The position numbers were made by a program, and so were the translations under genes. Shown here piece by piece: positions 1-8,784 of a stretch of DNA of 64,000 nt. Source of the DNA: Semisulcospira habei (lineage: Eukaryota > Mollusca > Gastropoda > Semisulcospiridae); the NCBI GenBank assembly GCA_036245525.1, contig BTPG01000001.1:183216663-183280662 (forward strand), written 5' to 3'. Below the pieces are notes generated by a model that made no database searches, was not told the origin of the DNA, and saw only the letters and a program-made list of their open reading frames with translations. The stretch's first letter is position 1; the number at the start of each line of letters is the position of its first letter.

Positions 1-273
1 TTGAGGTTCGGGGTCAGGGTTAGACTTGGATGTTTGTCTCTCACTTTGATGAGGGAGTGACGGTATTGACACAGGTCCTGATGGTGCTGACGGTAGATCA
101 GATACATGAGTCTTTTCTGTTTGCGCTTGAAGCTGTAATTTTTTTTGCCTGTTCCATTCAGCCACTCTTTTTCCAGCCTCTACCCTCCCTGGACTTTTAG
201 CCTTAGTCACCGTTGGAACCTGTGTCAAGACAGGGTCGGTGTTCTGTTGTGGAGTCATCTGGGTTTCGTCCAT
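1..273 (-). CDS. Polinton small accessory protein (copy 1), 3' end outside window
   Basis: The reading frame opens at the ATG at 273-271 and stays open to the window edge, about 91 codons. The N-terminal part is basic, with a PGRVEAGKR stretch, followed by a Ser/Pro/Gln-rich linker. The same gene occurs at 22516-22961 in copy 2, where the linker is followed by a hydrophobic segment and a Pro/Lys tail. This small protein is a regular companion of Polinton integrase and capsid genes, and its function is not established. It overlaps the end of the next leftward gene, which continues to 203. Unlike most Polinton genes in this window, the visible part has no stop or frameshift. Identification as a Polinton gene rests on the match to copy 2 and on the neighbours. 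Confidence 0.6.
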   Translation of the reverse strand, partial: MDETQMTPQQNTDPVLTQVPTVTKAKSPGRVEAGKRVAEWNRQKKLQLQAQTEKTHVSDLPSAPSGPVSIPSLPHQSERQTSKSNPDPEPQ

Positions 274-532
274 TTTCTTCTGCAGTAAAATTTAATTTTG
301 AAAAATCAATATGACTCCCAGTAACAAGTAAGGTTACCACAGGTGCAAGGTAATTTCCAAACTTGTAAAACATGATGCATGCTAATTTACCAATTGAACT
401 TGAAACAATAGGATTGCTTTCAAGGTCGTGTGATAGGCTGTCACTATCCACAGGTAGAAAGTGACTCACTGCTTTTGTGTATAGGCATACAAGAGATCGA
501 CTCAAATCACGAGTCATTAGTGAAGCAATGTG

Positions 533-1960
533 CACGGCTGTACAGAAAGGCTGATTTCTCACTCTTTAGTTTGGCCCGCAGCCTGCTGCTGTGGTGTGCG
601 GTAGCCTCTCCCCCCAGCGAGCAGGTTATCTAGGTCACTGGCTCGCAGCAAAAATTCCTTCTCTATTCTATGTAACGGACTACTCACAAGTGGTGTGTAA
701 TGCCTGTGTTTAATGTTATCTATCTCCTCTTCACCAGTTTTCTACATAAAACCGTTTAACACACGTGCACAAATTCCTGCTGGTTCCTGTGTTGGTGGTA
801 TTATTCAAGGGACGCTTTTTTTAAGAGTGCAATCCGAGGATAAAGACAGGTACTGTGTTTGTGTGTGACTGAATAATAAGTTATCCGTGCCTCGCACAGA
901 ACTGTGCATGCAGGTCTGAACATTCATTCTCTATGGAATACTGGTGTGTATAGTGTAATCCCGGTGCTATGATGCTCTGCTTATAGCCTTCAGTATTCTC
1001 TGTGATACTGTTTAGTAGTATCTAACTGTAACTGTTAATATTAAGGAACCAGTGTGACCAGTGTGATATGCTTCGGACCCATTACAGTTGTATTCGTGTT
1101 CATATAAAGGCCCAGTGTGATGTGCTTCAGAGAAGTTGTTTGTGTTAGTGTTAATGTAAAGGAACCAGTGTGGTGTGCTTAAGACCTGTTACTTGTGTTA
1201 GTGGTTATGATTTATTGTGTAAACCCAAAAGTAAGGCATAAAGTAAGGCTGGCATCAGCATTTTTGTGTTGATCATCTTGATGGACCTAACGGATTACCA
1301 GCTTACCGGCTTCTCAGCAGTGGAGTGCTTTCTGACGCTATTGTTGCTCTAGCAGGAATGGCCCTGGAAATCTAGTAAGTGATAACAGTAGAGGCTAGAA
1401 TGCAGCGTAGATACATCAACTTTTCATCCCACAGATTGATTGTACATTGCTTAACGTCCCGACAGCAACAAGGCTTTCTCAGGACGTGTCATCCCACAGA
1501 AAAGGGACATGCACAACAGATTGAGCTTCAAAGTTAACGCTTTATTTTGTCAGTGCATGTTCATTGAGAAATGTAACTGCTCTTCAAGGTGTGCTGGTAG
1601 TAAGCAGCATGGGCATGTTTAGTATGAAAAGAAAGCAAATTTTATCAGCTACAAATTTACACTCATGTTATAATGACATTCTTGAGACAAAAACGCATTT
1701 TGTGATGAATGTTCAGATACTAATACTGGCCAGCGTTTCCGCTGCTGTGCGCCGGTATGCTGCGGTCGGCACGTAGACATAGTGTAGGGTATTGGAAGAG
1801 CATTCCTTTCTAGGACCATGAACGGCTCTGTCACTCTGCCTGAAGAGGCGCGCGCTAATGACTAATTGACCCTACGCCCGGCCGTGCCACAGATGGCTTA
1901 TCTTGCACTCAGTGACCCCCGGTCCTCTCCTAACTAAAAGTATGGTTCTGCACAGCCGTG
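533..1960. mobile_element. Non-autonomous DNA transposon, TIR CACGGCTGTRCAGAA, TSD TGTG
   Basis: The element begins CACGGCTGTACAGAA and ends TTCTGCACAGCCGTG, an inverted repeat of 15 bp with one mismatch. It is flanked by TGTG at 529-532 and 1961-1964. The empty site is visible in Polinton copy 2 near 23215, where one such motif sits in uninterrupted coding sequence. No transposase frame is visible in its 1428 bp. A 4-bp duplication and CAC-starting termini fit the Chapaev group of the CMC superfamily, which is an inference from termini only. Confidence 0.75.
1432..1486 (-). repeat. Fragment of a dispersed repeat, probably a SINE tail
   Basis: About 50 bp around TTGCTTAACGTCCCGACAGC recur in reverse orientation at about 27688-27738 with very few changes. 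The motif, followed by ATCAATCA, resembles the conserved 3' tail of molluscan SINEs. Here it sits inside the TIR element at 533-1960. Confidence 0.5.
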
Positions 1961-2163
1961 TGTGGTTTTCATATTTCGCATGAAGTTTAAATAGTTCGTC
2001 AAAGGTTAGAGATTCAATATCTTCTGTCATGTATTGTTTTCCGAGATAAGCCTTTGATTTCCCTGAAACAACTACAGACAAAAGACATTGTTTTTTCGAG
2101 TCTAAGTCTTTGTTTTCCACAGCATTGATATCATTTAGAAGAAGTAATTCGTCTTGGTTTATT

Positions 2164-3060
2164 TATAATGTAATTAAAAATTTTTTATATAAAATCAAAA
2201 TTGCAGGTAATTTTGAAATTTGTTATCAAGCAAAATCATGTTTTTCTAGAAAGTACATTAACAATAACTTTATACATTTACACTAGCCAGTTATGTAGTC
2301 AATAGTTTTTGAGTTTACCCCAGACAAGACTTGCCTGTCCTTTAAGAGCTAATATGTTTAACAGTAGGCTTATAAATGGCATGCTTCACAGATTAAAAGA
2401 CAACCCCTGTCACTCTAACCTGCTGAGAGGAGACTGCCTTAAAACAATGAATGTGTCGCGTGTTGCCTTTCATTTTTATTCATTCCCCAGTTATAAACCT
2501 AATAACATACCTCATGCTCACCATTGTGAATATTATCAATGCATTTTTTAGTCAAGACGTAACGCCGGTTGGCATTCACATGGCAGTGGACTTGAAATGT
2601 CTTACAAATCAATTGTGATGTCATGGGTAGTGACCCTGTCCCACCTGAAGGTCTCCATGTTAAAGCAAACAAACCCCACATAGTCCATGTAATTATCTTA
2701 TTATCAAATCTATCTTTCATAGAAAGACCTGTTTACCCACCTGTTTGCCACGCTAGCAGAAAGCCCTGTTGCAAGGTGATCACAGCTCTTGACACCTGCT
2801 ATTCAATTTCAGGCATGTTATGGGGATATTCCCTTCAGTCAATACAGGCCCCAAAATAGTCTCATCAGGTTGTTCCTCATTAAGATATGCATAAAGTTTT
2901 GGAAAGACCAAGATCAATTTTCAGCCACAGGCATGACTGGATAGGACTGATCATTGCCAGTTAGTGTTAATTTGCCCGGATGGGGGGTTTGTTTGCCTGT
3001 TGAGCTGTTATAATTTATGCAAAGTGCTTTTTACCAGATGAGATGTTATGACGTCAGCTC
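2164..3060. other. No gene recognised
   Basis: The sequence next to the Polinton gene start is AT-rich and is followed by unique-looking DNA with only short, unconvincing frames. In a complete Polinton further genes could lie here, but none can be recognised. Confidence 0.4.
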
Positions 3061-3073
3061 TGTAAACCGGTAA

Positions 3074-3074
3074 G

Positions 3075-3132
<58 letters not shown>
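3074..3132. repeat. (TG)n microsatellite
   Basis: An almost pure TG dinucleotide tract, followed by A-rich sequence with AATAA repeats up to about 3230. Confidence 0.95.
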
Positions 3133-3136
<4 letters not shown>

Positions 3137-3410
3137 ATAAACCCAAGAAAAATAAAAAATAAATAAAAATAAATAAATTAAAAAAATATATGTCTCTTTT
3201 TAAAAAAAAATAATAATAAATCTATGAGAATTTTTTTGAATAAAATTGATAAAAGGGCTGCTTGGTGACCTTGCACCTGCTTTCACAGGAATCGATGTAA
3301 CCCGGGTTAACTCATGTGCTATTAACCCCCTATGGAGAGGGTTAACCCTGGTGGGTAGCGCATTCACCTTTTCCTGTGAAAGCCCTGTAGTGTAGAGTGT
3401 CAACTAGACG

Positions 3411-3507
3411 CCGTGATCGGGAAACGAACCCCGGCACAGTGAATTTAGTTTGATCAATACTAAACAACACTAAACCAGAAGTACCCTCTCGGCCACTTCG
3501 CAGTCCC
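3411..3507 (-). repeat. tRNA-like SINE head
   Basis: On the minus strand a box-A-like stretch (AAGTGGCCGAGAGGG, near 3500-3486) lies about 60 bases before a good box-B match (GGTTCGTTTCCCGATCAC, 3430-3413). This spacing and the GGCCGAG motif resemble a serine or leucine tRNA. The intervening sequence does not obviously fold as a cloverleaf, so a tRNA-derived SINE promoter is more likely than a working tRNA gene. Downstream, a short inverted repeat GCTTTCACAGGAA / TTCCTGTGAAAGC lies at 3279-3291 and 3371-3383, and an A-rich tract follows near 3220. Confidence 0.4.
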
Positions 3508-3870
3508 AAAGAAACTTAGGTTATTTATGTATTTATGTTTGGCTGTTGACTGAAATCCTGAAAAAGCAGTGTTCTTGAGAATTATCTTTAAAAAAATCTT
3601 GAGAATCTAAACCTACAAAGAAAGAGGCTCCTGAGAATCTAAGTCTTTTGCAAAAATAATCCCTGGTTTTTACCTCCTCAAAGGGAGGAAGTCAGAAGTG
3701 TCCGAGTCAGGTGCTTCTTGTCTAAACCTGTAACATGTTATTTTAAGTTAACCTTGGCATTGGTGGCAAGTTCCTGAGAAAATATCATATAGTTCCTGTG
3801 TGTGTTTGTAGCGTGTGAAGGTATGTTTATTTGTACAGTACACTTGTTAACTTTGTTGACATGTCTCATG

Positions 3871-3925
<55 letters not shown>

Positions 3926-4292
3926 ACCGCTTGGTTAGTTTTTATATTCAGGTATGTACCATATAATTTTAAGCTTCTCTGCGTTAACATTATCACTATA
4001 TTCAGGTTAGCTGCGTAGATTCAGAAATCTTTACAGATGACTAAAACTCTAAAAAAATCAGTGGCTCTTGAGAATCTCACACTGTGACTCTGTAAGGGTG
4101 TTGGCTACTGTAAATGTAAGCATCTTGTAGAATAAAACATGGTTTTTTAATGTTCTCAGAAGAAAGAAGTCATATTCAGTAGAGCTAAAGGTTTCAATAG
4201 CTTCGCTTGGCTATACAAAGGCCACTATGCTGGTTACAGTGTGTGTTAACTGCGAGCCGTGTTGTTTACTGTGTTCTTCCTGTATATGTGTC

Positions 4293-4329
<37 letters not shown>

Positions 4330-4968
4330 TGTGTGTGTTTGTGTGTGTATTTGAAGGCGTGGTGTTGTTAGTGTGTCAATGCGTATGTATGTGTTAGTGT
4401 GTGCGTATTTGTGTATCAGGCGTACTCATCAAGCAAACAGAACCTGAGAATATACCAGTAACTCAATGTTAAACAAGCCTCTCAAACCTACTCATAATGA
4501 GAAATCAAACACTACAAATAACTGAAAATGTTGTAAAGCGGGGCTCATGTGACTCTATTTACTCAGTACAAGCCTTTATGTTGGTGAAGCCCTATTCACA
4601 CATGGCCTGCTGTACAATTTTTCTAAAGATCTTTTCAAGCGTGGCCTGTGAATGGGCGCCGTAAAGCAAGTCCCCCCCCCCCCCCTCCCCATTGAAAAGG
4701 GTTTTGTCAGTCTTGTCGGGCGTGAACTAAAATGTTATGTGTGTGGGACAGAGCTTGTGAGTTTTTTGGAAATCGAATCTACAGTATTGAGAGACAATGG
4801 AGAGTAATTTTCTAATTATTAGGGTGTGTAAAATGTCATTAGTTTATTCCAGAGTGCACTATCAGGTTTTGGTTTGATTTGAGAGAAACGGTCATGTGGA
4901 CGTTAATGACTTTAATTAGTTAATTAATGGGGTCAACTTAAGACAATGGAAAAGCTTCAGGATTTTCT
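3508..4968. other. Non-coding, with two further (TG)n tracts
   Basis: No gene is visible. (TG)n tracts occupy about 3873-3924 and 4297-4350, and a C-run lies at about 4672-4685. A short motif, CTTGAGAATCT(A/C), recurs several times between 3560 and 4080. Confidence 0.6.
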
Positions 4969-5217
4969 AAGAGAAAGAAAGAATGAGAGAATTGAAGTAT
5001 TATTAACACTATGATTGAGTTAACCCCTTAATTATTAATATGTGGAGGTACATAAAATTGTGACTGTTTAAAAAAGCAATGATTTAGGGGGTAACTTCCA
5101 ACGGTATTTACTCTGTGTGGAGAACATAGCTGATGAGGTTTCTAAAAGTTATAATTAAGGGGTTAACTCAGTCATTGTGTTAATGATTCTTCAGTCCTCT
5201 CATTCTTTCTTTCTCTA
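4969..5217. repeat. Inverted repeat at the 3' end of a Polinton gene
   Basis: The segment 4969-5040 is an imperfect inverted copy of 5148-5217. Paired motifs are GAGAAAGAAAGAATGAGAG with CTCTCATTCTTTCTTTCTC, and GAGTTAACCCCTTAATTA with TAATTAAGGGGTTAACTC. The right arm includes the last codons and stop of the leftward gene ending at 5180. The arms are about 60-70 bp, with about 108 bp between them. Confidence 0.65.
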
Positions 5218-5712
5218 TTTGACCTTCAGTAAATGAGGTTTCTTGTATCACTGTGTTTGCTATTTCTGGCAGGCTTGTTACTGCTGCCATTTCAATATCT
5301 TGCCCCGTTGGTAATCTTGTTTGCGTGTCGTGAAGAGCAGTAGCAAGTCGAGGCGTGACAGGAGACCCACCAATACCAAGTTGACGCAAGGCACCAACAC
5401 CACCTTCATTTTTGATTGTACTTAAAGCCCTAAACTTACCAGGGTCTTTTTGTTAGTCAATAGTACTTTTCCTTTGTCAACAGTATTTAAATATAAATGA
5501 CCCTTGCCATCAAGTTCAAACTGATTAGGATCTATGTTGTCTGGGCGGTCACCAACATGAATATAAAATGAGTTCACTTTGGTTTCTAAAAGTTCATGAC
5601 GTAAACTGTAAGTATTTCTTGTACCAGTCATATCTGTCATATCTGTTGTATTACCAAAATCATACATGTCATCCATTTCAATATCATCATGAATAAATCC
5701 TCCCGCGGCCAT
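5180..5712 (-). pseudogene. Polinton conserved protein next to the capsid gene, frameshifted
   Basis: The gene starts with an ATG at 5712-5710 and is divergent from the capsid gene at 5741, with 28 bases between them. The first 96 codons (HDDIEMDDMYDFG; LLETKVNSFY) end in an out-of-frame stop at 5422. The rest (GGVGALRQLGIGG; DIEMAAVTSLPEI) continues in another frame to 5180. A single-base loss near 5440 explains the shift. A protein with an acidic IEM start and a GGxxALR-like middle stands beside the major capsid gene in many Polintons, and its function is not known. The short divergent spacer probably carries both promoters. Confidence 0.65.
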
Positions 5713-5740
5713 CGTTTTTATTAATTTAATATTTTTTATT

Positions 5741-7738
5741 GTGCTTAATAAAATGACATCATCTTACGGATCAAAGTTAGACCCATATAGAAAACTACGT
5801 GAGCCTCTTGGTGTTAAGGGCATCAGGCAATCAATTGTCATAACAAACAATCCAAGTACCATAGACCAGAACCAAACACTTACAGTCAAGTTTCCAAACC
5901 TAGCTCCCAGTGACGTTATTGTTCCTGACACTGCATGCCTTGCATTTAATATTGAACTATCATCAGACGCAGACATAAACAGAACACTAGTAAACAATAT
6001 AGGCAGAGCAATTATTAGAACTATTAAAATAAAACTTGAAGGACAGGAAGTGTTTAGTCTTGACGATGCTGATGTGTTCTACTGTTACAAAGATCTTTGG
6101 CTCACAAGAGAAGAGAGAGAAGACCGCATTTATCAAGGCATACAGTATGACAATATTATGAAAATTAGAATCGACGCCGGAGACAAAGTAACTAATGCAG
6201 CCTAGGACGTTATATTAGCCGAAACATATGGAACCAGATTTTACATTCCACGAGTTTGAAATCCTAACAGCGCATTTACCTTATTACCAAGGAGCACTAA
6301 ATGACCATCTAAGTTTTCAACTAACCTTTAATGACTACTCCAAAATTATTAAATCATCTGCCACAGACGCAACATATAAGATTTCTAACATTTCCTTGGA
6401 ATATGAAATTGTCACACAAACTCATCTAGCTACTCTCATTCAAAATCAGTACCAGTCAAGACTGCCGATTTATTATGACAGGGTGATTAGACATAGTTTA
6501 ATCAATAAAGACAAAAGTGACCCAATGTGGAACATAAACTTGAACACACCTGCCAGGTCACTGAAAGGTATACTCATGTTGTTTATTGAACCAGTGGCTC
6601 CATACAAATGGGATTCAGAAAAATTATATAATCCAAAGATTACACATTTGTCTTGTACAATCGAAGTGTACGCATCAGGAATGCTACCTTATCAACACTA
6701 CGACGAGATCACAAAGTATTTTGCGGGTGGAAGGATTAGAGATAAACCAGCAAACATGACGTGTAAAGATTTACATCTGTATGACGTTAGGATCGGACAA
6801 TACCTTACGAATAAGTATGCACTTTGGCTAGACCTTCGCAGTAGGGACGATGATTACCTTCATGGGTCAGGTCGTATTGTTGAAAATGGTAGTGACGGAA
6901 TTACAACTCAGATACAAAAAAAGGTTGAAACCGCAGGTGCAATAAATATATACAGTGGAGTCCAGTTAACACGAACTCGCTTTACACAAAATTCCGGTTA
7001 ACACGAACCGTTTTTGCATTCCTGGCCGACAGCCTTCTTATTCTGTATTAAAATTTCACTGATAACACAAAATGCTTAACACGAAATTTCGCTTTACACG
7101 AAGCTGGTTTCGGTTCCCAACCAGGGCAATTTCACTATTATTCACCTGTTTAACACGAACACAGATTCCATTCACCGAAAACCAATTCACGTGTCGCTCT
7201 CGCGCTGTGGAAGTACACATGACAGATCAGAGCGAACTCTAGTCTGTGATTGGCTGAACAGCCTTCGGCTGTTGTAATCTGTCTTCTCATTGGCTAGCAT
7301 TTCTGTACTGTATTCATGTTGTATCATTCGTGTACCAACACAACCCTTTTACCGATGCGGGATTGTACTTCAGCCTGTGTTGCTTTTATCTGAGGATTGT
7401 AACTTAGTATGGATTTTACCTGATGGATTTACATTAAATACTCGAGCTGTACACGTTTCCTTGTGTTTTCCTAGCGAGCTGAAGGTATGCATAGTAAGTA
7501 CAATAATGTGCACTTTTAACCTGGTACTCATTCACGCACACGTCTTACACACTTTCTCCTTGAGGGCCGTGATCAATTTTGAGGCCATATTGGTTAACAC
7601 GAAATACGGTTAACACGAAGTGATTTTCCGTGTCCCCAGAAATTCATGTTAAGCGGACTCCACTGTATTTATTTGTATCTGATTTATGATGCACAACTCA
7701 ATATTGAAGACAGTAGACTAAAGGGTGTCATGTATTAA
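5741..7738 (+). pseudogene. Polinton major capsid protein (double jelly-roll), broken
   Basis: The first frame (5741-6205; the ATG at 5756 is an alternative start) carries the typical N-terminus of a Polinton major capsid protein, including NNIGRAIIRTIKIKLEGQ and LDDADVFYCYKDLW. It ends at an in-frame TAG at 6203-6205. A further frameshift near 6250 leads into a 257-codon frame (6228-7001) with HLPYYQGALNDHLSFQLTF and EVYASGMLPYQHYDEI. That frame runs into a MITE at 6953. A short C-terminal remnant (IYDAQLNIEDSRLKG) follows the MITE up to about 7738. Known members form the icosahedral shell of the predicted virion. With a stop, a shift and an insertion, no capsid protein can be made here. Confidence 0.75.
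6953..7665. mobile_element. Tigger/pogo-like MITE, TSD TA
   Basis: The element begins CAGTGGAGTCC and ends GGACTCCACTG, flanked by TA at 6951-6952 and 7666-7667. GTTAACACGAA-type motifs recur inside it in both orientations. CAGTGGAGTCC termini with a TA duplication are typical of the pogo/Tigger branch of Tc1/mariner. At 713 bp without a transposase frame it is non-autonomous. It interrupts the capsid gene. Confidence 0.8.
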
Positions 7739-7757
7739 AATTATATTCTGTATTAAA

Positions 7758-8346
7758 ATGAACTTGATGACCCTCGACCCATACTGTGGCTTATTTTGTG
7801 GCGTGACAGGGTGTGGTAAAACTGAATTTGTACTTAACCTCTTACAAACAAGATACATCCATCATTTCGAAAACATTGTAATATTTTGTCCTACGATCAA
7901 ACATAACAAAGCTTATCACAACCGTTTATTCATTTGGATGGACAGCAACATTTATTTAGTCGACCCTGAGAAAAAAACTGAATGACTACCTACAGTATTT
8001 TTACAAGCAATTTGAAGGACAGCCAACTTTGTTTATTGTTGATGACTGTTCAGCAGAGAAAGACATTATTAAGAAGAGAAACACATTAGCAGAACTTGCC
8101 TTCAGTGGCAGACACGCAAATGTAAGTGTATGGATTCTCACTCAAAAATATAATGCTGTATTGAAAGATTTTCGAGAACAGTTAAAGTTTATCTGTTTGT
8201 TTTACTGTAAGGATCGTGACAGCTTTGAAGACTGTCTCAGAGAGAACGATGTGATACCAAATAAACATGAACGAGACATTGTAAAAAATAAACTGAAATC
8301 AACTAAGCAGACAGATCAGCCCACAGGGTATGGGTTAGTGAATTAA
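7758..8346 (+). pseudogene. Polinton packaging ATPase (FtsK/HerA, A32-like), frameshifted
   Basis: From the ATG at 7758 the frame carries a clear Walker A motif, GVTGCGKTEF, near 7800-7830. It is lost at a run of seven A residues (7971-7977), where one extra base fits the shift. The second half (frame of 8029-8346) has the Walker B motif LFIVDDCS, followed by GRHANVSVWILTQKYNAV, a typical sensor-like stretch. In Polintons this ATPase is thought to drive genome packaging into the capsid, and it normally lies close to the capsid gene, as here. Apart from the one shift the protein is well preserved. Confidence 0.8.
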
Positions 8347-8381
8347 TTTATACTTTTGTTTTTGTCCAATAAAAATGACAG
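8344..8381 (+). promoter_or_regulatory. Shared leader motif before the 8375 gene
   Basis: The AT-rich spacer ends TTTTTGTCCAATAAAAATGAC, with the start codon in the last bases. A very similar leader, TTTTGTCCGTCAAATAAAAATGAC, precedes the next gene at 8779. The repeat suggests a common promoter or untranslated leader for two adjacent Polinton genes. This is an inference from two copies only. Confidence 0.4.
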
Positions 8382-8743
8382 ACGGACAAATCACACAATA
8401 TTGGCCTATTGGTGAAATCATAGATATTACATACTACTTTAAAGACGTTAAATATTTATACGGGTTTTATAATAAAGGGCCACCAAGAAATTTATTTATA
8501 ACACCAGTAACACTGTACATGTCAGGTAATATAACTTTGGGTGTCGATAATCCAGTTAGACCAACAATAATTAAAAAAATAACTGTTGATATTAAGACAC
8601 AAACTTTTACTGTTAATGAATATTACAGTGGCTGGTTTAATGCAGTGTGTAGTAATATAGTGAAAAAACTAAACCAAACAAATTTGTATTTGTCCAGTGT
8701 TACAGTTAATAAAATGGTATTACACATACAGAGTCGGCGTTAA
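8375..8743 (+). CDS. Unrecognised small Polinton gene between ATPase and polymerase
   Basis: This is an intact 122-codon frame, starting MTDGQITQYWPIG and ending in two arginines before TAA. It is rich in Ile, Thr, Tyr and Asn with alternating hydrophobic residues (ITLGVDNPV; KKITVDIKTQTFTV), which suggests a beta-rich fold. No signal peptide or catalytic motif is seen. Position between the packaging ATPase and the DNA polymerase, on the same strand with short spacers, indicates that it belongs to the Polinton. A small structural protein such as a penton or minor capsid protein is possible but unproven. It is the only gene of copy 1 fully inside the window that is undamaged. Confidence 0.6.
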   Translation: MTDGQITQYWPIGEIIDITYYFKDVKYLYGFYNKGPPRNLFITPVTLYMSGNITLGVDNPVRPTIIKKITVDIKTQTFTVNEYYSGWFNAVCSNIVKKLNQTNLYLSSVTVNKMVLHIQSRR

Positions 8744-8784
8744 TATTTTTTATTTAATATTTTGTCCGTCAAATAAAAATGACG
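8744..8784 (+). promoter_or_regulatory. Shared leader motif before the polymerase gene
   Basis: The 35-bp spacer contains AATATTTTGTCCGTC followed by AAATAAAAATGACGGAC, closely matching the leader before 8375. Even the first codons (Met-Thr-Asp) are shared, so the similarity crosses the start codon. Confidence 0.4.

Larger units (their letters stand above)
203..2163 (-). pseudogene. Polinton conserved accessory protein (copy 1), split by an inserted MITE
   Basis: The N-terminal part lies at 2163-1965 and the C-terminal part at 528-203, with a 1.4 kb TIR element between them. Copy 2 has the same gene uninterrupted at 22943-23412, which proves the two pieces belong together. The N-terminal part contains AVENKDLDSKKQ and VSGKSKAYLGKQ. 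The C-terminal part has a hydrophobic segment, GNYLAPVVTLLVTG, that could be a membrane anchor. At 2163 the expected start codon reads ATA, whereas copy 2 has ATG, so the start is lost as well. This protein is common in Polintons; its role is unknown. The leading residues of the 562-203 frame come from the inserted element, not from this gene. Confidence 0.65.

Noticed and set aside
3411..3507. A functional tRNA gene
   Set aside because: Box A and box B are present, but no cloverleaf with proper acceptor and anticodon arms could be drawn.
3061..4350. Three (TG)n tracts as a possible regulatory Z-DNA cluster
   Set aside because: They are ordinary microsatellites, with no gene nearby to support a regulatory role.
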